DNA of 64,000 bases from Proteiniclasticum sp. (GCF_003514505.1 NZ_DOPX01000026.1:197314-261313), one strand, 5' to 3'; positions 44,599 through 53,584 are shown, counted from the stretch's first letter. The notes: a model not told the origin generated them from the sequence alone. A program made the numbers and translations.

Positions 44599-45543
44599 AT
44601 GGATCAGAACTGTAAAGATGTGTTTGAAGTCTACAATCTGCCTTTTGAATGCTATTTCAACGCCAGCATGAATCATGAAGAAACTGCCCATGATGAGATT
44701 GAGTTTGTCTGGCTTTTGGACGGCGAAGCCACCGTATGGTGTGAGGGGAAGGAGTACACTCTTTTGCCGGATACCGTGTTTATTTTTTATGTGAATCAAC
44801 GACACGCCATGAGGTCGGAGGGGCCAACCTATTCGGCTTCTTTCCGGTTCAAGAGAAAGTATCTGGAAGATTTGAATCTCTATTTCGAGCGCCTCCCCTT
44901 TCAAAACAGAGTCTTCACCTTTGATGAACTGGCACACAAATATCATGAGGTGCCCCTCATCATGTCTCAGCTCATTCTGCTGATGAAGTCCGGCGGGTCC
45001 ACTGTGAATATCCGCTACAAGCTCATGGGATTTTATAATATGTATGTCTTTGACCTGTACTCCGTTCGTCTTCAGCAAAAATATCTCGACATCAAAAAGA
45101 AGAACTATGACGAATATCTTCTCCGATTTCAGAAAATCAGCACGTATATAGAAGAGAATTACCATGAAAAAATCACCTTGGCTGCTTTAGGAAGCCTTAC
45201 TGGAATCAGTCCTACAAGACTCTCCCACTTTATCAAGGAAATTCTGGGTATTTCCTTTCAGGAGTATCTCCATAAGATTAGGCTGGAAAAGGCGATTTTT
45301 GCTTTGAAAAATACAGACATGCCAGTGAGAGAGATTGTCAAAGCCTCTGGCTTCAGTGATCAGAAATATCTCAATGCCATCATGAAGGATCTTTTTCACT
45401 TGACCGCCCATCAGTACAGAAAAATCATGAAAGATGAGGTTCATTTTGGGGTGGAGGATTTCAGCTATCCTGATATGATCCATGAGTTCTCCCATAAGCT
45501 CCATAAGATGAAAACTTCTGCTTTTCCGGTTTTGGACGTCTAA
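44599..45543 (+). CDS. AraC-family regulator
   Basis: 314 residues: an N-terminal cupin-like sensor (about 30-95, with DGEATVWCEGKEYTLLPDTVFI) and two C-terminal helix-turn-helices, ITLAALGSLTGISPTRLSHFIKEI and REIVKASGFSDQKYLNAIMKD. Divergent from the redox operon, with the Rex-like palindrome and about 110 more bases between them. It may control that operon or the old-yellow-enzyme gene downstream. GAGG five bases before the ATG. Confidence 0.88.
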   Translation: MDQNCKDVFEVYNLPFECYFNASMNHEETAHDEIEFVWLLDGEATVWCEGKEYTLLPDTVFIFYVNQRHAMRSEGPTYSASFRFKRKYLEDLNLYFERLPFQNRVFTFDELAHKYHEVPLIMSQLILLMKSGGSTVNIRYKLMGFYNMYVFDLYSVRLQQKYLDIKKKNYDEYLLRFQKISTYIEENYHEKITLAALGSLTGISPTRLSHFIKEILGISFQEYLHKIRLEKAIFALKNTDMPVREIVKASGFSDQKYLNAIMKDLFHLTAHQYRKIMKDEVHFGVEDFSYPDMIHEFSHKLHKMKTSAFPVLDV

Positions 45544-45714
45544 GTGTTCTGCAGCTTCTCTACTGTGCAGAGCTATTGAAGGGGATGAAATCGCGCCAAA
45601 AAAATCAATACAAAACCGGTGATTTTCCGTATACTGATATTATGTAGGATGTCCACAGAACCTTTAACATATCTATGTGGATGAAGAAAACGCCCCAATG
45701 AAAGGATGTTACTT

Positions 45715-46701
45715 ATGAGTTTAATTCTTACTCCCCTCTCCACGCAAAAATTCACCCTGAAGAACAGGCTGGCACTGCCGCCCATGGCCACTGCCAAAGC
45801 AAAGGCTGATGGAGCTATGAGTGATGAGATCCTAAGTTATTATGATGAAAAAACACAAGATCAGAACCTGGGCCTTGTAATCGTGGAGCACAGCTTCATT
45901 TCTGAAGAAGGCCGTGCCAATAAAAATCAGCTTTCCGCCTCCAAGGACCATCATGTGGAGGGTCTTCGGGCTCTTTCGGATCTTCTTAGAAGAAATGGAG
46001 CATTCTCCTGCCTTCAGATCAATCATGCCGGAATGTATGCAAGGCCCAATGACGCATCTGTAGTGCCCTTTGGGGTATCCAATCATCCGGAGAAGGAAGT
46101 GCGGGTGATGACGGAAAAGGACATAAAGAAAGTGATTTCCGATTTCAGTGCTGCTGCCAGAAGAGCCAAAGAAGCCGGGTTTGATGCAGTGGAAATCCAT
46201 TCTGCCCATGGATATCTTCTCAATCAGTTCTTCTCTCCCCTGACCAACAAAAGAACCGATCACTATGGCGGATCTCTTGAAAACAGGAGAAGGATCCACC
46301 GGGAAGTGCTGAGGGCTGTCCGCGAGGCTGTTGGAGAATCCTACCCCGTCTTTCTACGGCTTGGGGCTTCTGATTATCAGGAAGGTGGCACCACCATCTT
46401 GGATTCTGTGGAAACCGCGAAGATTCTGGAAGCAGAGGGACTGGATCTTCTGGATGTATCCGGAGGGTTTGCAGGATATACTAATCCCCATGAAAACACA
46501 CAAGGCTATTTCCGGGATCTCACAGGAGAGCTGAAAAAGCAAATCCACATCCCTGTACTTCTTACGGGAGGCATCACGGATCTTCATGCCGCTGAAAAAA
46601 TTCTTGTCAATGAGGAGTCCGATCTCATCGGCATCGGCAGAGCCATCTATAAGGATTCTGAGTTCTTAAGAAGAGAGCTGGAACATTTTAGGAGAGGATG
46701 A
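45715..46701 (+). CDS. Old yellow enzyme-family NADH:flavin oxidoreductase
   Basis: 329 residues, a single FMN-binding TIM barrel. LILTPLSTQKFTLKNRLALPPMATA is the FMN contact strand; INHAGMYARP, HSAHGYLLNQFFSPLTNKRTD with YGGSLENRRR (phosphate loop) and IGIGRAIYKD complete the pattern. Reduces activated alkenes with NAD(P)H. The ATG at 45715 is eight bases after AAAGGA; the ATG nine bases upstream has no site. Followed at once by a GNAT gene. Confidence 0.9.
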   Translation: MSLILTPLSTQKFTLKNRLALPPMATAKAKADGAMSDEILSYYDEKTQDQNLGLVIVEHSFISEEGRANKNQLSASKDHHVEGLRALSDLLRRNGAFSCLQINHAGMYARPNDASVVPFGVSNHPEKEVRVMTEKDIKKVISDFSAAARRAKEAGFDAVEIHSAHGYLLNQFFSPLTNKRTDHYGGSLENRRRIHREVLRAVREAVGESYPVFLRLGASDYQEGGTTILDSVETAKILEAEGLDLLDVSGGFAGYTNPHENTQGYFRDLTGELKKQIHIPVLLTGGITDLHAAEKILVNEESDLIGIGRAIYKDSEFLRRELEHFRRG

Positions 46702-46702
46702 G

Positions 46703-47269
46703 ATGAGTGCAGGTAAGAACCACTACGATCCGAAAAAGCTTCCTCTAAAAAACGGAGAACTCCTGACCCTCCGAAAACCTGAACAGCAGGATGCAAAGAG
46801 TATCCTCTCCTACCTGAACCAGGTGGGTGGCGAAAGTGACAATCTTCTCTTTGGCGAAGATGAGTTTCCTCTGACTGAGGCACAGGAGATTTCTTATCTC
46901 AAGAGCCTTGAAAGCCAGCCAGGTACTCTGATGCTCCTAGGCCTTTTGGATTCTGAGATTGTTTCCGTGGCACAGATCAGCAGCTTGCCAAGAAAAAGAA
47001 TTGCCCATAATGCCGAGATTGCCCTCTCTGTGAAAAAAGCCCACTGGCAGAAAGGTATAGGCCGTCTTGTGATGGAAGAGCTTCTTGCCTTTGCAAAAAA
47101 CTCAGGCACCATCCGCACTGTGAGCCTTGGTGTCAAAGCGGACAACGAAACCGCCATTCGTCTTTATGAGAAGCTGGGGTTTGAGAAGACTGGTGTCCAT
47201 AAAGACTATTTCCACATACGGGGTGAATACTTCGATGAACTGCTCATGGATCTTCGCATTTCGGAGTAG
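46703..47269 (+). CDS. GNAT-family N-acetyltransferase
   Basis: 188 residues: LTLRKPEQQDAKSILSYL at the start, the motif A stretch AHWQKGIGRLVMEELLAFA, and the late LGVKADNETAIRLYEKLGFEKTG typical of RimI-like enzymes. It starts two bases after the stop of the flavin reductase gene, with GGAGAGG in that gene's end, so they are co-translated. Substrate unknown. Confidence 0.88.
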   Translation: MSAGKNHYDPKKLPLKNGELLTLRKPEQQDAKSILSYLNQVGGESDNLLFGEDEFPLTEAQEISYLKSLESQPGTLMLLGLLDSEIVSVAQISSLPRKRIAHNAEIALSVKKAHWQKGIGRLVMEELLAFAKNSGTIRTVSLGVKADNETAIRLYEKLGFEKTGVHKDYFHIRGEYFDELLMDLRISE

Positions 47270-47295
47270 TGGAAAAAAAGTGCTAAATGATTGAA

Positions 47296-47338
47296 AAGAA
47301 AGAAGCTTATCCGTCTCACTTGGATAAGCTTCTTTCTT
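47296..47338 (+). terminator. 17-base perfect hairpin after the GNAT gene
   Basis: AAGAAAGAAGCTTATCC pairs without mismatch with GGATAAGCTTCTTTCTT, nine-base loop. A classic U-tract is lacking on the + side, but position right after the operon suggests termination, or protection of transcript ends. Confidence 0.65.
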
Positions 47339-47381
47339 ATGGTTTATGTTCATTTTCTTATAGTTTGGACAAGAATTGCTG

Positions 47382-47837
47382 CTATTTTCCAAAGTACTCT
47401 CTCAGTATCTCTAAACTCTCTTCCCTTAAAACACCTGCTGTCACCTTAGGCTTATGGTGGGAATGGTGAAAAACAATCTCCGAACATTTGGATCCTTCCC
47501 CACCTAAGATCTCTTCTAAATCCATATTGCTGGCAGCGTAGTGAAGTTCTCCAAGCTTTGCCCAAACCATGGCTCCACTGCACATGAAACAGGGTTCGCA
47601 GCTAGAATAAAGGGTATATTCAGAAAGGTCCGTGATCCCCGTTTCCTGACAGAACTTGCTGATGAGTCCTGTTTCTCCATGGAGCGTCGGATTTGTCATG
47701 GTGTGGATCTGATTTTCATAGGTGCAGACAATCTCTCCATCTTTCACAAGAACTGCCCCAAAGGGCTCATTTCCGTGCTTCATCGCCAAAGCGGATAGGT
47801 TTATTGCTTCTTTCATAAAGTATTCATGATTTGACAT
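47382..47837 (-). CDS. Cytidine deaminase-fold nucleoside/guanine deaminase
   Basis: 151 residues. Zinc site: HGE in PTLHGETGL and SCEPCFMC in LYSSCEPCFMCSGAMVWA; EPFGAVLVKDGEIV is the substrate-side strand. The motifs and the helical C-terminus resemble GuaD-type guanine deaminases, but adenine-tRNA or other nucleobase deaminases share them. The ATG at 47837 follows AAGGAG at eight bases; the frame extends upstream without support. Confidence 0.88.
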   Translation of the reverse strand: MSNHEYFMKEAINLSALAMKHGNEPFGAVLVKDGEIVCTYENQIHTMTNPTLHGETGLISKFCQETGITDLSEYTLYSSCEPCFMCSGAMVWAKLGELHYAASNMDLEEILGGEGSKCSEIVFHHSHHKPKVTAGVLREESLEILREYFGK

Positions 47838-48029
47838 AATATCGTCTCCTTCGTTTATATCGTTAGGCTTTGATGCCATCTCATCGTGCAGCAAAATGCT
47901 TATGGATATTTTTTTGCCCATAGCATTTTTCTTATCTCTCAGTTTATCCTATCCGGGGGATACTTTGTCCTGATTATTTCTAAAGTTTATATGAACATTC
48001 AGATTCCGCTGATTTTACAGATGCTGGTC

Positions 48030-48069
48030 AAAAAGAACCCTGAAGTTCTAATGCAAACCTCAGGGTTCT
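48030..48069 (-). terminator. Terminator of the heliorhodopsin gene
   Basis: On the - strand AGAACCCTGA pairs with TCAGGGTTCT, followed by TTTTTG. It begins 27 bases after the stop at 48096, so the gene is not co-transcribed with the deaminase. Confidence 0.8.
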
Positions 48070-48095
48070 ATAAAAGGGGAGATGTGATGATTACT

Positions 48096-48887
48096 TTATG
48101 GCTGCATGGCTCCGAAGAGAACCAGCCAGGCCAGGATGGATTTTGCCACCAGGCTTAAAATGATATAGACTCTTTCTCCATAGATGTAATCTTTCCACTT
48201 ACCGATGCCTTTATACTGAAGCACCATGTTTACCGGGAAGGTATTGAAAGCTACAAAATAGGTTCCGATAATTGCCCATACAAACCATGGCACATCGCTG
48301 AAGTTACCGGTACCAAACATATAGAGAAGAATGGCGATCCATGGAGCGATACCTGCAATGGATCCCCAGATAAAGGGTCCCCAGATGACCTTGTCCTTTT
48401 TACGTCCTGCGTTCAGCTGCTCCATGACAAGTCCAAAGAGGTTCATAGATGCATTGACAATAAAGATCAGAACCAGGGAAGCAATGTCATAAATACCAAA
48501 AAGTGTGGAGATCAGAACGATCATGATGGAGGAACTCAAGGAATACTCAAACCATCTGAACTGATTGATGCCTAATTCCAGATCTGTCCCATACTTCTCA
48601 TTGAGCTTTTTAGGAAGAGAGATGAGGAAATGAGCCGCAGCGGAAATGAGAAGGAATGAAGCTACAAGGATTCCGAAGGGCAGCTGGAAAAGTTCTTTGG
48701 ACTGAAGCTCCAGGCTCATGGTTTCTGTATTGAAAGCCAGGAAGTTCTGCGTGATCACCGGTGAAAACTCTGCGATCTGCTGAATCACTGTGGTGGCCAG
48801 AAACAGCATCGCCACGCCCTGCACAAAATGAAGCACCCCCATGATCAGGTTAAAATTTCTCAATTTCTTTAAAGTGATGGGTTTCAT
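48096..48887 (-). CDS. Heliorhodopsin
   Basis: 263 residues, seven membrane helices. It is a heliorhodopsin, not a type 1 rhodopsin: LKKLRNFNLIMGVLHFVQG in helix 1, FRWFEYSLSSSIMIVLISTLFGIYD in helix 3, FNTFPVNMVLQYKGIGKWKDY before the last helix, and GERVYIILSLVAKSILAW with the retinal Schiff-base lysine Lys249. Glu114 in FRWFEYS stands where the counterion is, and His20 and His86 match conserved histidines of the family. Helix 1 begins facing the cytoplasm, the inverted orientation known for this group. Single gene between two terminators. No retinal synthesis gene is nearby. Confidence 0.93.
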   Translation of the reverse strand: MKPITLKKLRNFNLIMGVLHFVQGVAMLFLATTVIQQIAEFSPVITQNFLAFNTETMSLELQSKELFQLPFGILVASFLLISAAAHFLISLPKKLNEKYGTDLELGINQFRWFEYSLSSSIMIVLISTLFGIYDIASLVLIFIVNASMNLFGLVMEQLNAGRKKDKVIWGPFIWGSIAGIAPWIAILLYMFGTGNFSDVPWFVWAIIGTYFVAFNTFPVNMVLQYKGIGKWKDYIYGERVYIILSLVAKSILAWLVLFGAMQP

Positions 48888-48908
48888 AAATTTTCTCTCC
48901 TCTCGACT

Positions 48909-49006
48909 TATTCACATATCGTGTTCATTGATATCATCCTAAACCTAATATTCACATTACGAAATATATTCTGTTGTAATGAACCACTAAATCACAATGT
49001 GTGATT
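48909..49006. promoter_or_regulatory. Repeated TGTGA-type motifs upstream of the heliorhodopsin gene
   Basis: TATTCACAT occurs twice, at 48909-48917 and 48949-48957, exactly 40 bases apart, and AATCACA-ATG-TGTGATT, a perfect inverted repeat with 7-base arms, is at 48990-49006. All share the core TGTGA(A/T)T. This suggests a shared DNA-binding regulator acting over the 128-base upstream region. Promoter boxes are not clear. Confidence 0.45.
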
Positions 49007-49015
49007 ATTATGAGA

Positions 49016-49051
49016 ATACAAAGCCGGCTGAACATACAGCCGGCTTTGTAT
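49016..49051 (-). terminator. Terminator of the diketogulonate reductase gene
   Basis: ATACAAAGCCGGCTG pairs perfectly with CAGCCGGCTTTGTAT, two bases after the stop codon. It separates that gene from heliorhodopsin. Confidence 0.85.
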
Positions 49052-49052
49052 T

Positions 49053-50057
49053 CTATAGAGACTCAATTATTTTCCAGACTTTTTCTTCTACGGGAATCCC
49101 CATTCTAAGGTTTTCTTCCCGTCGCTTTATGGTGGACTCCCCTGGATAGTATACTGCCCCTCCCTCTCTTAAAGGTTCCGAATCTTTGGTGAAGGAAATA
49201 ATACGTTCTGTCATTTTTCCAATCTCTTCCACACTGGAGAACTTTCTGGGATCTATGTCCAGAAGAATCTGAGACAGTCCTTTTTCTTTCATGGAGTCGC
49301 TGGGAATCTCAGAAACACTATCCCCTCCAGCTAAGATGGAAGCGATCATATCAAGAACCAGGGAGAATCCGCTGCCTTTCCAGAATCCTATGGGAAGCAC
49401 CTGGGAGCTTTCCAGGATCTTTCCAGGATCCTTGGTAAGATTCCCGTCTCTATCATACCCGCCTGGAACCGGAAGCTCTTTTCCTGCAAGCTTTAAGGTC
49501 TCCATTTTTCCGTAGGAGAACTGGGAGAGTGCCATATCCACCACAATATGGGCTCCATCTTTTCCTGGGACCGCCATGATAAATGGATTGTTTCCAATGC
49601 GCAGATCTTTCCCGCCATAGGCTGGCATATTGGGCATGGTATTGGTCCAGCAGATGCCGATATACCCTTCCTCTGCCGCCTGCCATCCAAATGCGCCACC
49701 TCGAAGCCAATGGTTGGTGTTTCTTAACGCCACCAGTCCAATGCCAAACTGATCCGCCAATTCACAGGCTCTTTTCATGGCTCTCTTGGCGTTGAGATTT
49801 CCAATGCCAAGCTGTCCATCCCACCTCTCCATGGCCCCAAAGGACATCTCGCAGAGGGCTTCTTTATCCACCTCTATGATACCCGCATCAATCTGGCTGA
49901 TGATCCTTGGGAAGCGGTTGACCCCGTGGCTGTAGACTCCATCGAGGCTTGTTTTTGCAAAGTTCTCTGCGGCTTCGTAGGCTCTTTCCTCTGAGAAACC
50001 TCTCTTCAACAAAATCTTCTTGAAGGTTTCCAGCATATCGTCATAGTAAATCCTCAT
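49053..50057 (-). CDS. dlgD: 2,3-diketo-L-gulonate reductase
   Basis: 334 residues, Ldh_2 (malate/lactate/ureidoglycolate dehydrogenase) fold. It is close to E. coli DlgD (YiaK) over its whole length: YSHGVNRFPRIISQI, FGIGLVALRNTNHWLRGGAFG, WQAAEEGYIGICWTNT, FSYGKMETLKLAGKELP and FWKGSGFSLVLDMIA. The enzyme reduces 2,3-diketo-L-gulonate with NADH in L-ascorbate or related sugar-acid use. No other gene of that path is next to it, so the native substrate may differ. Extra possibility: another alpha-keto acid reductase. Confidence 0.85.
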   Translation of the reverse strand: MRIYYDDMLETFKKILLKRGFSEERAYEAAENFAKTSLDGVYSHGVNRFPRIISQIDAGIIEVDKEALCEMSFGAMERWDGQLGIGNLNAKRAMKRACELADQFGIGLVALRNTNHWLRGGAFGWQAAEEGYIGICWTNTMPNMPAYGGKDLRIGNNPFIMAVPGKDGAHIVVDMALSQFSYGKMETLKLAGKELPVPGGYDRDGNLTKDPGKILESSQVLPIGFWKGSGFSLVLDMIASILAGGDSVSEIPSDSMKEKGLSQILLDIDPRKFSSVEEIGKMTERIISFTKDSEPLREGGAVYYPGESTIKRREENLRMGIPVEEKVWKIIESL

Positions 50058-50274
50058 AAGTAAACTCCTTCACACTCCATTTTACTTTTAGTCTAACACA
50101 TCTCTTCACCATAGCGCTTCCCCATTCCACAAGTTTTACTCTTATGCACGCCTTTTTTTCTAGAGACTGCCCAGTTTCCCAGTCTGTTCTTCGAAGCCGA
50201 TTGATTCTATCGTCAGACCTCTTGCATGAGTAAATCTTCTGAAACCGTTGAAATTACATTCCTTTCAATCACTT

Positions 50275-50323
50275 GCAACCATTGGTTGCGAAACTTCAAG
50301 CCCTTCTTTCTGGTTTCGCAACC
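50275..50323 (+). promoter_or_regulatory. Operator cluster of the XRE regulator
   Basis: GCAACC-ATT-GGTTGC (50275-50289) is a perfect palindrome; GGTTGCGAAAC (50284-50294) and GTTTCGCAACC (50313-50323) form a second, wider inverted pair with an 18-base gap. A TATACT -10 box follows at 50334-50339, so a bound protein would cover the -35 region. Very likely the self-regulation site of the downstream gene. Confidence 0.6.
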
Positions 50324-50368
50324 AAAAGTTCACTATACTGAAGATATCAAAGAAAAAGAGGTGGAGCT

Positions 50369-50959
50369 ATGAAACTGAATGAAAAGATATTCTATCTTAG
50401 AAAAAAAGAAGGCTATTCCCAGGAAGCCCTGGCAGAAAAACTAGGGGTTTCCCGCCAGGCTGTAAGCAAATGGGAAAACGGAGATGCGGATCCTGAAATC
50501 TCTAAACTGAAACTGATGGCGGATGTCTTTGGTGTCACCACAGACTGGCTTCTTTCTGATAAAGGTATCGAGACGAAGAGCAGCACATACTCCCATGCTC
50601 TGCCCTCTACCGCTTCCTCCATGCCCTCCTGGGTGGAGAACCTGCCGAGCATCATGGGAAAGATGATCAAGAGATACGGATGGATTGTTGGCGTCTATGT
50701 GGCTTTTTCCGGAGCGGCCATCGCAGGCTTGGGCTTTCTTGCACGGTTCATGACAAAAAGGATGTTTGGACTTTTCGGATCTCCTGGTGATGATCTATTT
50801 GGTCAAGATCCCATATTCATTGAGTTTGCCACAAGAAATCCTGTGTCTGTCATGGGCTCTTTCTTCATTCTCATTGGCTCTGTTCTCTTTATTTCTGGCA
50901 TCCTCATCGCTGTAGCCTTAAAAAAATATGCCCAGAGAGAGAATCAAGAAAAGCAGTAA
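50369..50959 (+). CDS. XRE-family regulator with C-terminal membrane domain
   Basis: 196 residues: N-terminal helix-turn-helix (LNEKIFYLRKKEGYSQEALAEKLGVSRQAVSKWENGDADPEISKL, residues 3-47), a short linker, then two membrane helices (about 100-125 and 160-182). A membrane-tethered DNA-binding protein that may respond to envelope state. It probably regulates itself through the operator cluster upstream. AGGTGG ribosome site. Confidence 0.88.
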   Translation: MKLNEKIFYLRKKEGYSQEALAEKLGVSRQAVSKWENGDADPEISKLKLMADVFGVTTDWLLSDKGIETKSSTYSHALPSTASSMPSWVENLPSIMGKMIKRYGWIVGVYVAFSGAAIAGLGFLARFMTKRMFGLFGSPGDDLFGQDPIFIEFATRNPVSVMGSFFILIGSVLFISGILIAVALKKYAQRENQEKQ

Positions 50960-51008
50960 TCCTTATGAAAGAACACTCTAGAGCTGAACATTCACTGATT
51001 CTTACATG

Positions 51009-51057
51009 AAAAAGAGGAACCTTTTACACAATATACTTGTGTGAAGGTTCCTCTTTC
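51009..51057. terminator. Shared hairpin between XRE regulator and MATE gene
   Basis: AAAGAGGAACCTT pairs with AAGGTTCCTCTTT around an inner TTACACA/TGTGTGAA stem. It overlaps the last codons of the MATE gene and works for either strand. Confidence 0.75.
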
Positions 51058-52373
51058 TTGTTTTCTGTTAAAATGAGAAACAGTCCCAAAAGAAGCGTAA
51101 TGAACTCCACCAACGGGATGGTGAGCCAGATTCCATTGATGCCTAAGACCGGCGTAAGCAGAAACAGTGCAAAGGGAATCAGCACAATACCGCGAAGCAT
51201 GGATATCATAAAGGATATCCTGGCTTTTGCTTTGGAGGAGAAATAAGAGATGATCATGATATTGACGCCAGCGAAAAAGAAGGAGGTGAAATACAGCGCC
51301 ATTCCTTCTTTTGCGATGGCGTAAAGCTCCAAATTGTTCTCCGGATTGAAGGCTCTGATGATCTCCTCTGGAAAAGCCATAAATACGAAATAGAGTGCAA
51401 TGCCCAGAAGGAAAGAAAAACCAAGTCCAAGCCTTAATGTGTGCCTGATGTTCCCTTTATTCCCCTGTCCATGATTATAACTTACTATGGGCTGAATCCC
51501 CTGCCCTGCTCCTGAGAACACGGCTATGAGAATCAGCGCAAGATTTGCTAAGATTCCATAAGCAGCAACCCCAGTTTCCCCCACATACTCCAGAATCACG
51601 AGATTAAAAAGAAGAATCACAAGGCCTGAGGAAAGCTCCGTGATAAAGGATGGCACTCCGATGGAGAGCACTTTTTTCAGCTCTCCCGGTCTCCATGGGA
51701 ACCGGATGAGATGAAACGTGTTCTCCTTTTGGATGAAGTAAGGAAGAAGCACCAGAATGCTGATGATGGGTGCAATACCTGTGGCCAGCGCCGCTCCTGC
51801 CATGCCCTTGTTAAGAGGATAGATGAATATATAATCCAGAAGGATATTGGACAGGCTTCCCGCCATCATGGCGGTCATGGCAAGCTTTGGTCTTTTGTCG
51901 TTTCTCACCATACTCACCAGCATACTGCTGATCATAAAAATGGCGGAGAATGGAAAAACCATGGTGGTGTATCCTAAAGAGAGATCCAAAATCTTCCCTT
52001 CTGCCCCAAGAAGCATCACGATCTCTTCCGGGAAGAGAAGCCCCAGCGCAGTATAAAGAAGACCAATCCCGATGCCCACAAGGATCATCATGGTATACAT
52101 CTCACTGCCCCGCTTCTGTCTTCCCTCACCTTTGTAGATGGAAAACATGGTGCCCACCCCATTGCCCAATAGAAGACTTGTGGCATAAATCAAGGTATAG
52201 GCTGGAATCACAATATTCAGTGCAACCAGGCCATCTTTTCCAATGCCGTTGGCAATGAAAAAAGTGTCTGCCAGGATAAAGGCAGAAAACCCAATCATGC
52301 TGAGCACGTTGAGCGATACATATTTAAAAAAGGTTTCATAGAGCTTTTTCTTTTCTCTTTGCCCTTTACCCAT
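51024..52373 (-). CDS. MATE-family multidrug exporter
   Basis: 449 residues, 12 membrane helices. The N-terminal SMIGFSAFILADTFFIANGIGKDGLVALNIVIP and, later, GAGQGIQPIVSYNHGQGN are MATE hallmarks. Na+- or H+-driven export of cationic drugs or metabolites. The ATG at 52373 follows GGAGGAATT; the open frame extends 34 codons upstream without good support. Confidence 0.9.
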   Translation of the reverse strand: MGKGQREKKKLYETFFKYVSLNVLSMIGFSAFILADTFFIANGIGKDGLVALNIVIPAYTLIYATSLLLGNGVGTMFSIYKGEGRQKRGSEMYTMMILVGIGIGLLYTALGLLFPEEIVMLLGAEGKILDLSLGYTTMVFPFSAIFMISSMLVSMVRNDKRPKLAMTAMMAGSLSNILLDYIFIYPLNKGMAGAALATGIAPIISILVLLPYFIQKENTFHLIRFPWRPGELKKVLSIGVPSFITELSSGLVILLFNLVILEYVGETGVAAYGILANLALILIAVFSGAGQGIQPIVSYNHGQGNKGNIRHTLRLGLGFSFLLGIALYFVFMAFPEEIIRAFNPENNLELYAIAKEGMALYFTSFFFAGVNIMIISYFSSKAKARISFMISMLRGIVLIPFALFLLTPVLGINGIWLTIPLVEFITLLLGLFLILTENKKEEPSHKYIV

Positions 52374-52676
52374 AATTCCTCCAAAAAAGAAGGCCATCTC
52401 AAGAAAGCCCATGCCGTAACAAGAACATTTTTTCCATCCTATCTTACCCAAAGTTCCCCTATTGGTCAAACCCATGAAATTTCAAAGTTTTTCAATGGCT
52501 CCGTGGCCAATTTGACAATCTGGTGATTTTGGATAAAAGCTTCTATGAGAGTGTATGATTTTTCTCCCTTTTCACCTGTTTCTCATAGACTTTGAGAAAA
52601 TTAAAATTCTAGGAAAAAGAGAAAAGCTGTGTTACGATTTAGCAATGATAAATAACGTGAACAGGATGGTACAGAT

Positions 52677-53567
52677 ATGTTTATAGGCGAAATCGCGGCA
52701 CTTCTCACAGCCTTCTGCTGGGTGGGGTCTTCCGTCTCATTTGAATATTCCGGGAAGAAAGTGGGATCTCTTGTGCTGAACCTCATGAGACTGGTCATTT
52801 CACTTCTGATCATTACAGTGATCAACTTTTTCATCACAGATGGATTTAGAAATCTCTCCGTCTCTCCCGAGGCGTTCCAGGCTCTTCTGATTTCTGGTCT
52901 TGTGGGCTTTGTCATCGGTGATATGTTCCTATTCCAGGCTTTTGTGGAGATTGGGGCAAGAATCTCCATGCTCATCATGGCTTTGGCTCCGCCCATCACT
53001 GCGGTGCTCAGCTATTTCCTTCTGGATGAGACTTTAGGTCTTGTGCAGATCCTCGGTATGATGCTGACTTTCCTTGGCATCGCCATTGTCATTATGGGCA
53101 AAGAAAAAGGATCTCAAAAAATCGTGGTGAAGCACCCCATCAAAGGCATCACCTTTGCTTTTCTTGGCGCTGTGGGGCAGGCGCTGGGCCTTATTCTTTC
53201 CAAGGTGGGTGTCGCAGAGCTCAATCCCTTTGTGGCCACGGAGATCCGTATTTTTTCAGGAATTCTTGGCTTTATTCTCATCATCACCTTCACCAAGAAG
53301 TGGCCAAACTTCTTCTCCGCCTTTAAGAACAAAACAGCCATGGTGGGTATCACCGTCGGATCCCTCTTTGGACCCGTGGTTGGCGTTTCCCTGTCTCTCA
53401 TGGCCATCAAATACACCTCCACTGCCATTGCATCAACACTCATGGCCATTGTGCCTATTCTCATCATTCCAGTGACCATTTTCCTGTTTAAGGAGAAAGT
53501 GAAAACCAATGAGATCGTTGGAGCCATTATAGGCGTCCTCGGTGTTGCTGTGATCTTTATGGGATAG
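52677..53567 (+). CDS. EamA/DMT-family transporter, copy 2
   Basis: 296 residues, ten membrane helices in two EamA repeats (GDMFLFQAFVEIGARISMLIMALAPPITAVLSYFLLDE and ASTLMAIVPILIIPVTIFLFKEKV). Not closely alike to copy 1 at 12573-13472. Ribosome site weak (AGGATG). Single gene with its own terminator. Confidence 0.88.
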   Translation: MFIGEIAALLTAFCWVGSSVSFEYSGKKVGSLVLNLMRLVISLLIITVINFFITDGFRNLSVSPEAFQALLISGLVGFVIGDMFLFQAFVEIGARISMLIMALAPPITAVLSYFLLDETLGLVQILGMMLTFLGIAIVIMGKEKGSQKIVVKHPIKGITFAFLGAVGQALGLILSKVGVAELNPFVATEIRIFSGILGFILIITFTKKWPNFFSAFKNKTAMVGITVGSLFGPVVGVSLSLMAIKYTSTAIASTLMAIVPILIIPVTIFLFKEKVKTNEIVGAIIGVLGVAVIFMG

Positions 53568-53584
53568 TGTCTGCTGAATAAATC

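Noticed and set aside
47886..48158. Open frame on the + strand overlapping the heliorhodopsin 3' end
   Set aside because: It has no ribosome site, runs through the terminator hairpin at 48030-48069 and lies antisense to the real gene.
48926..48940. FNR-type box near TTGATATCAT before heliorhodopsin
   Set aside because: The second half does not fit TTGATnnnnATCAA; the TGTGA motifs are the better signal.
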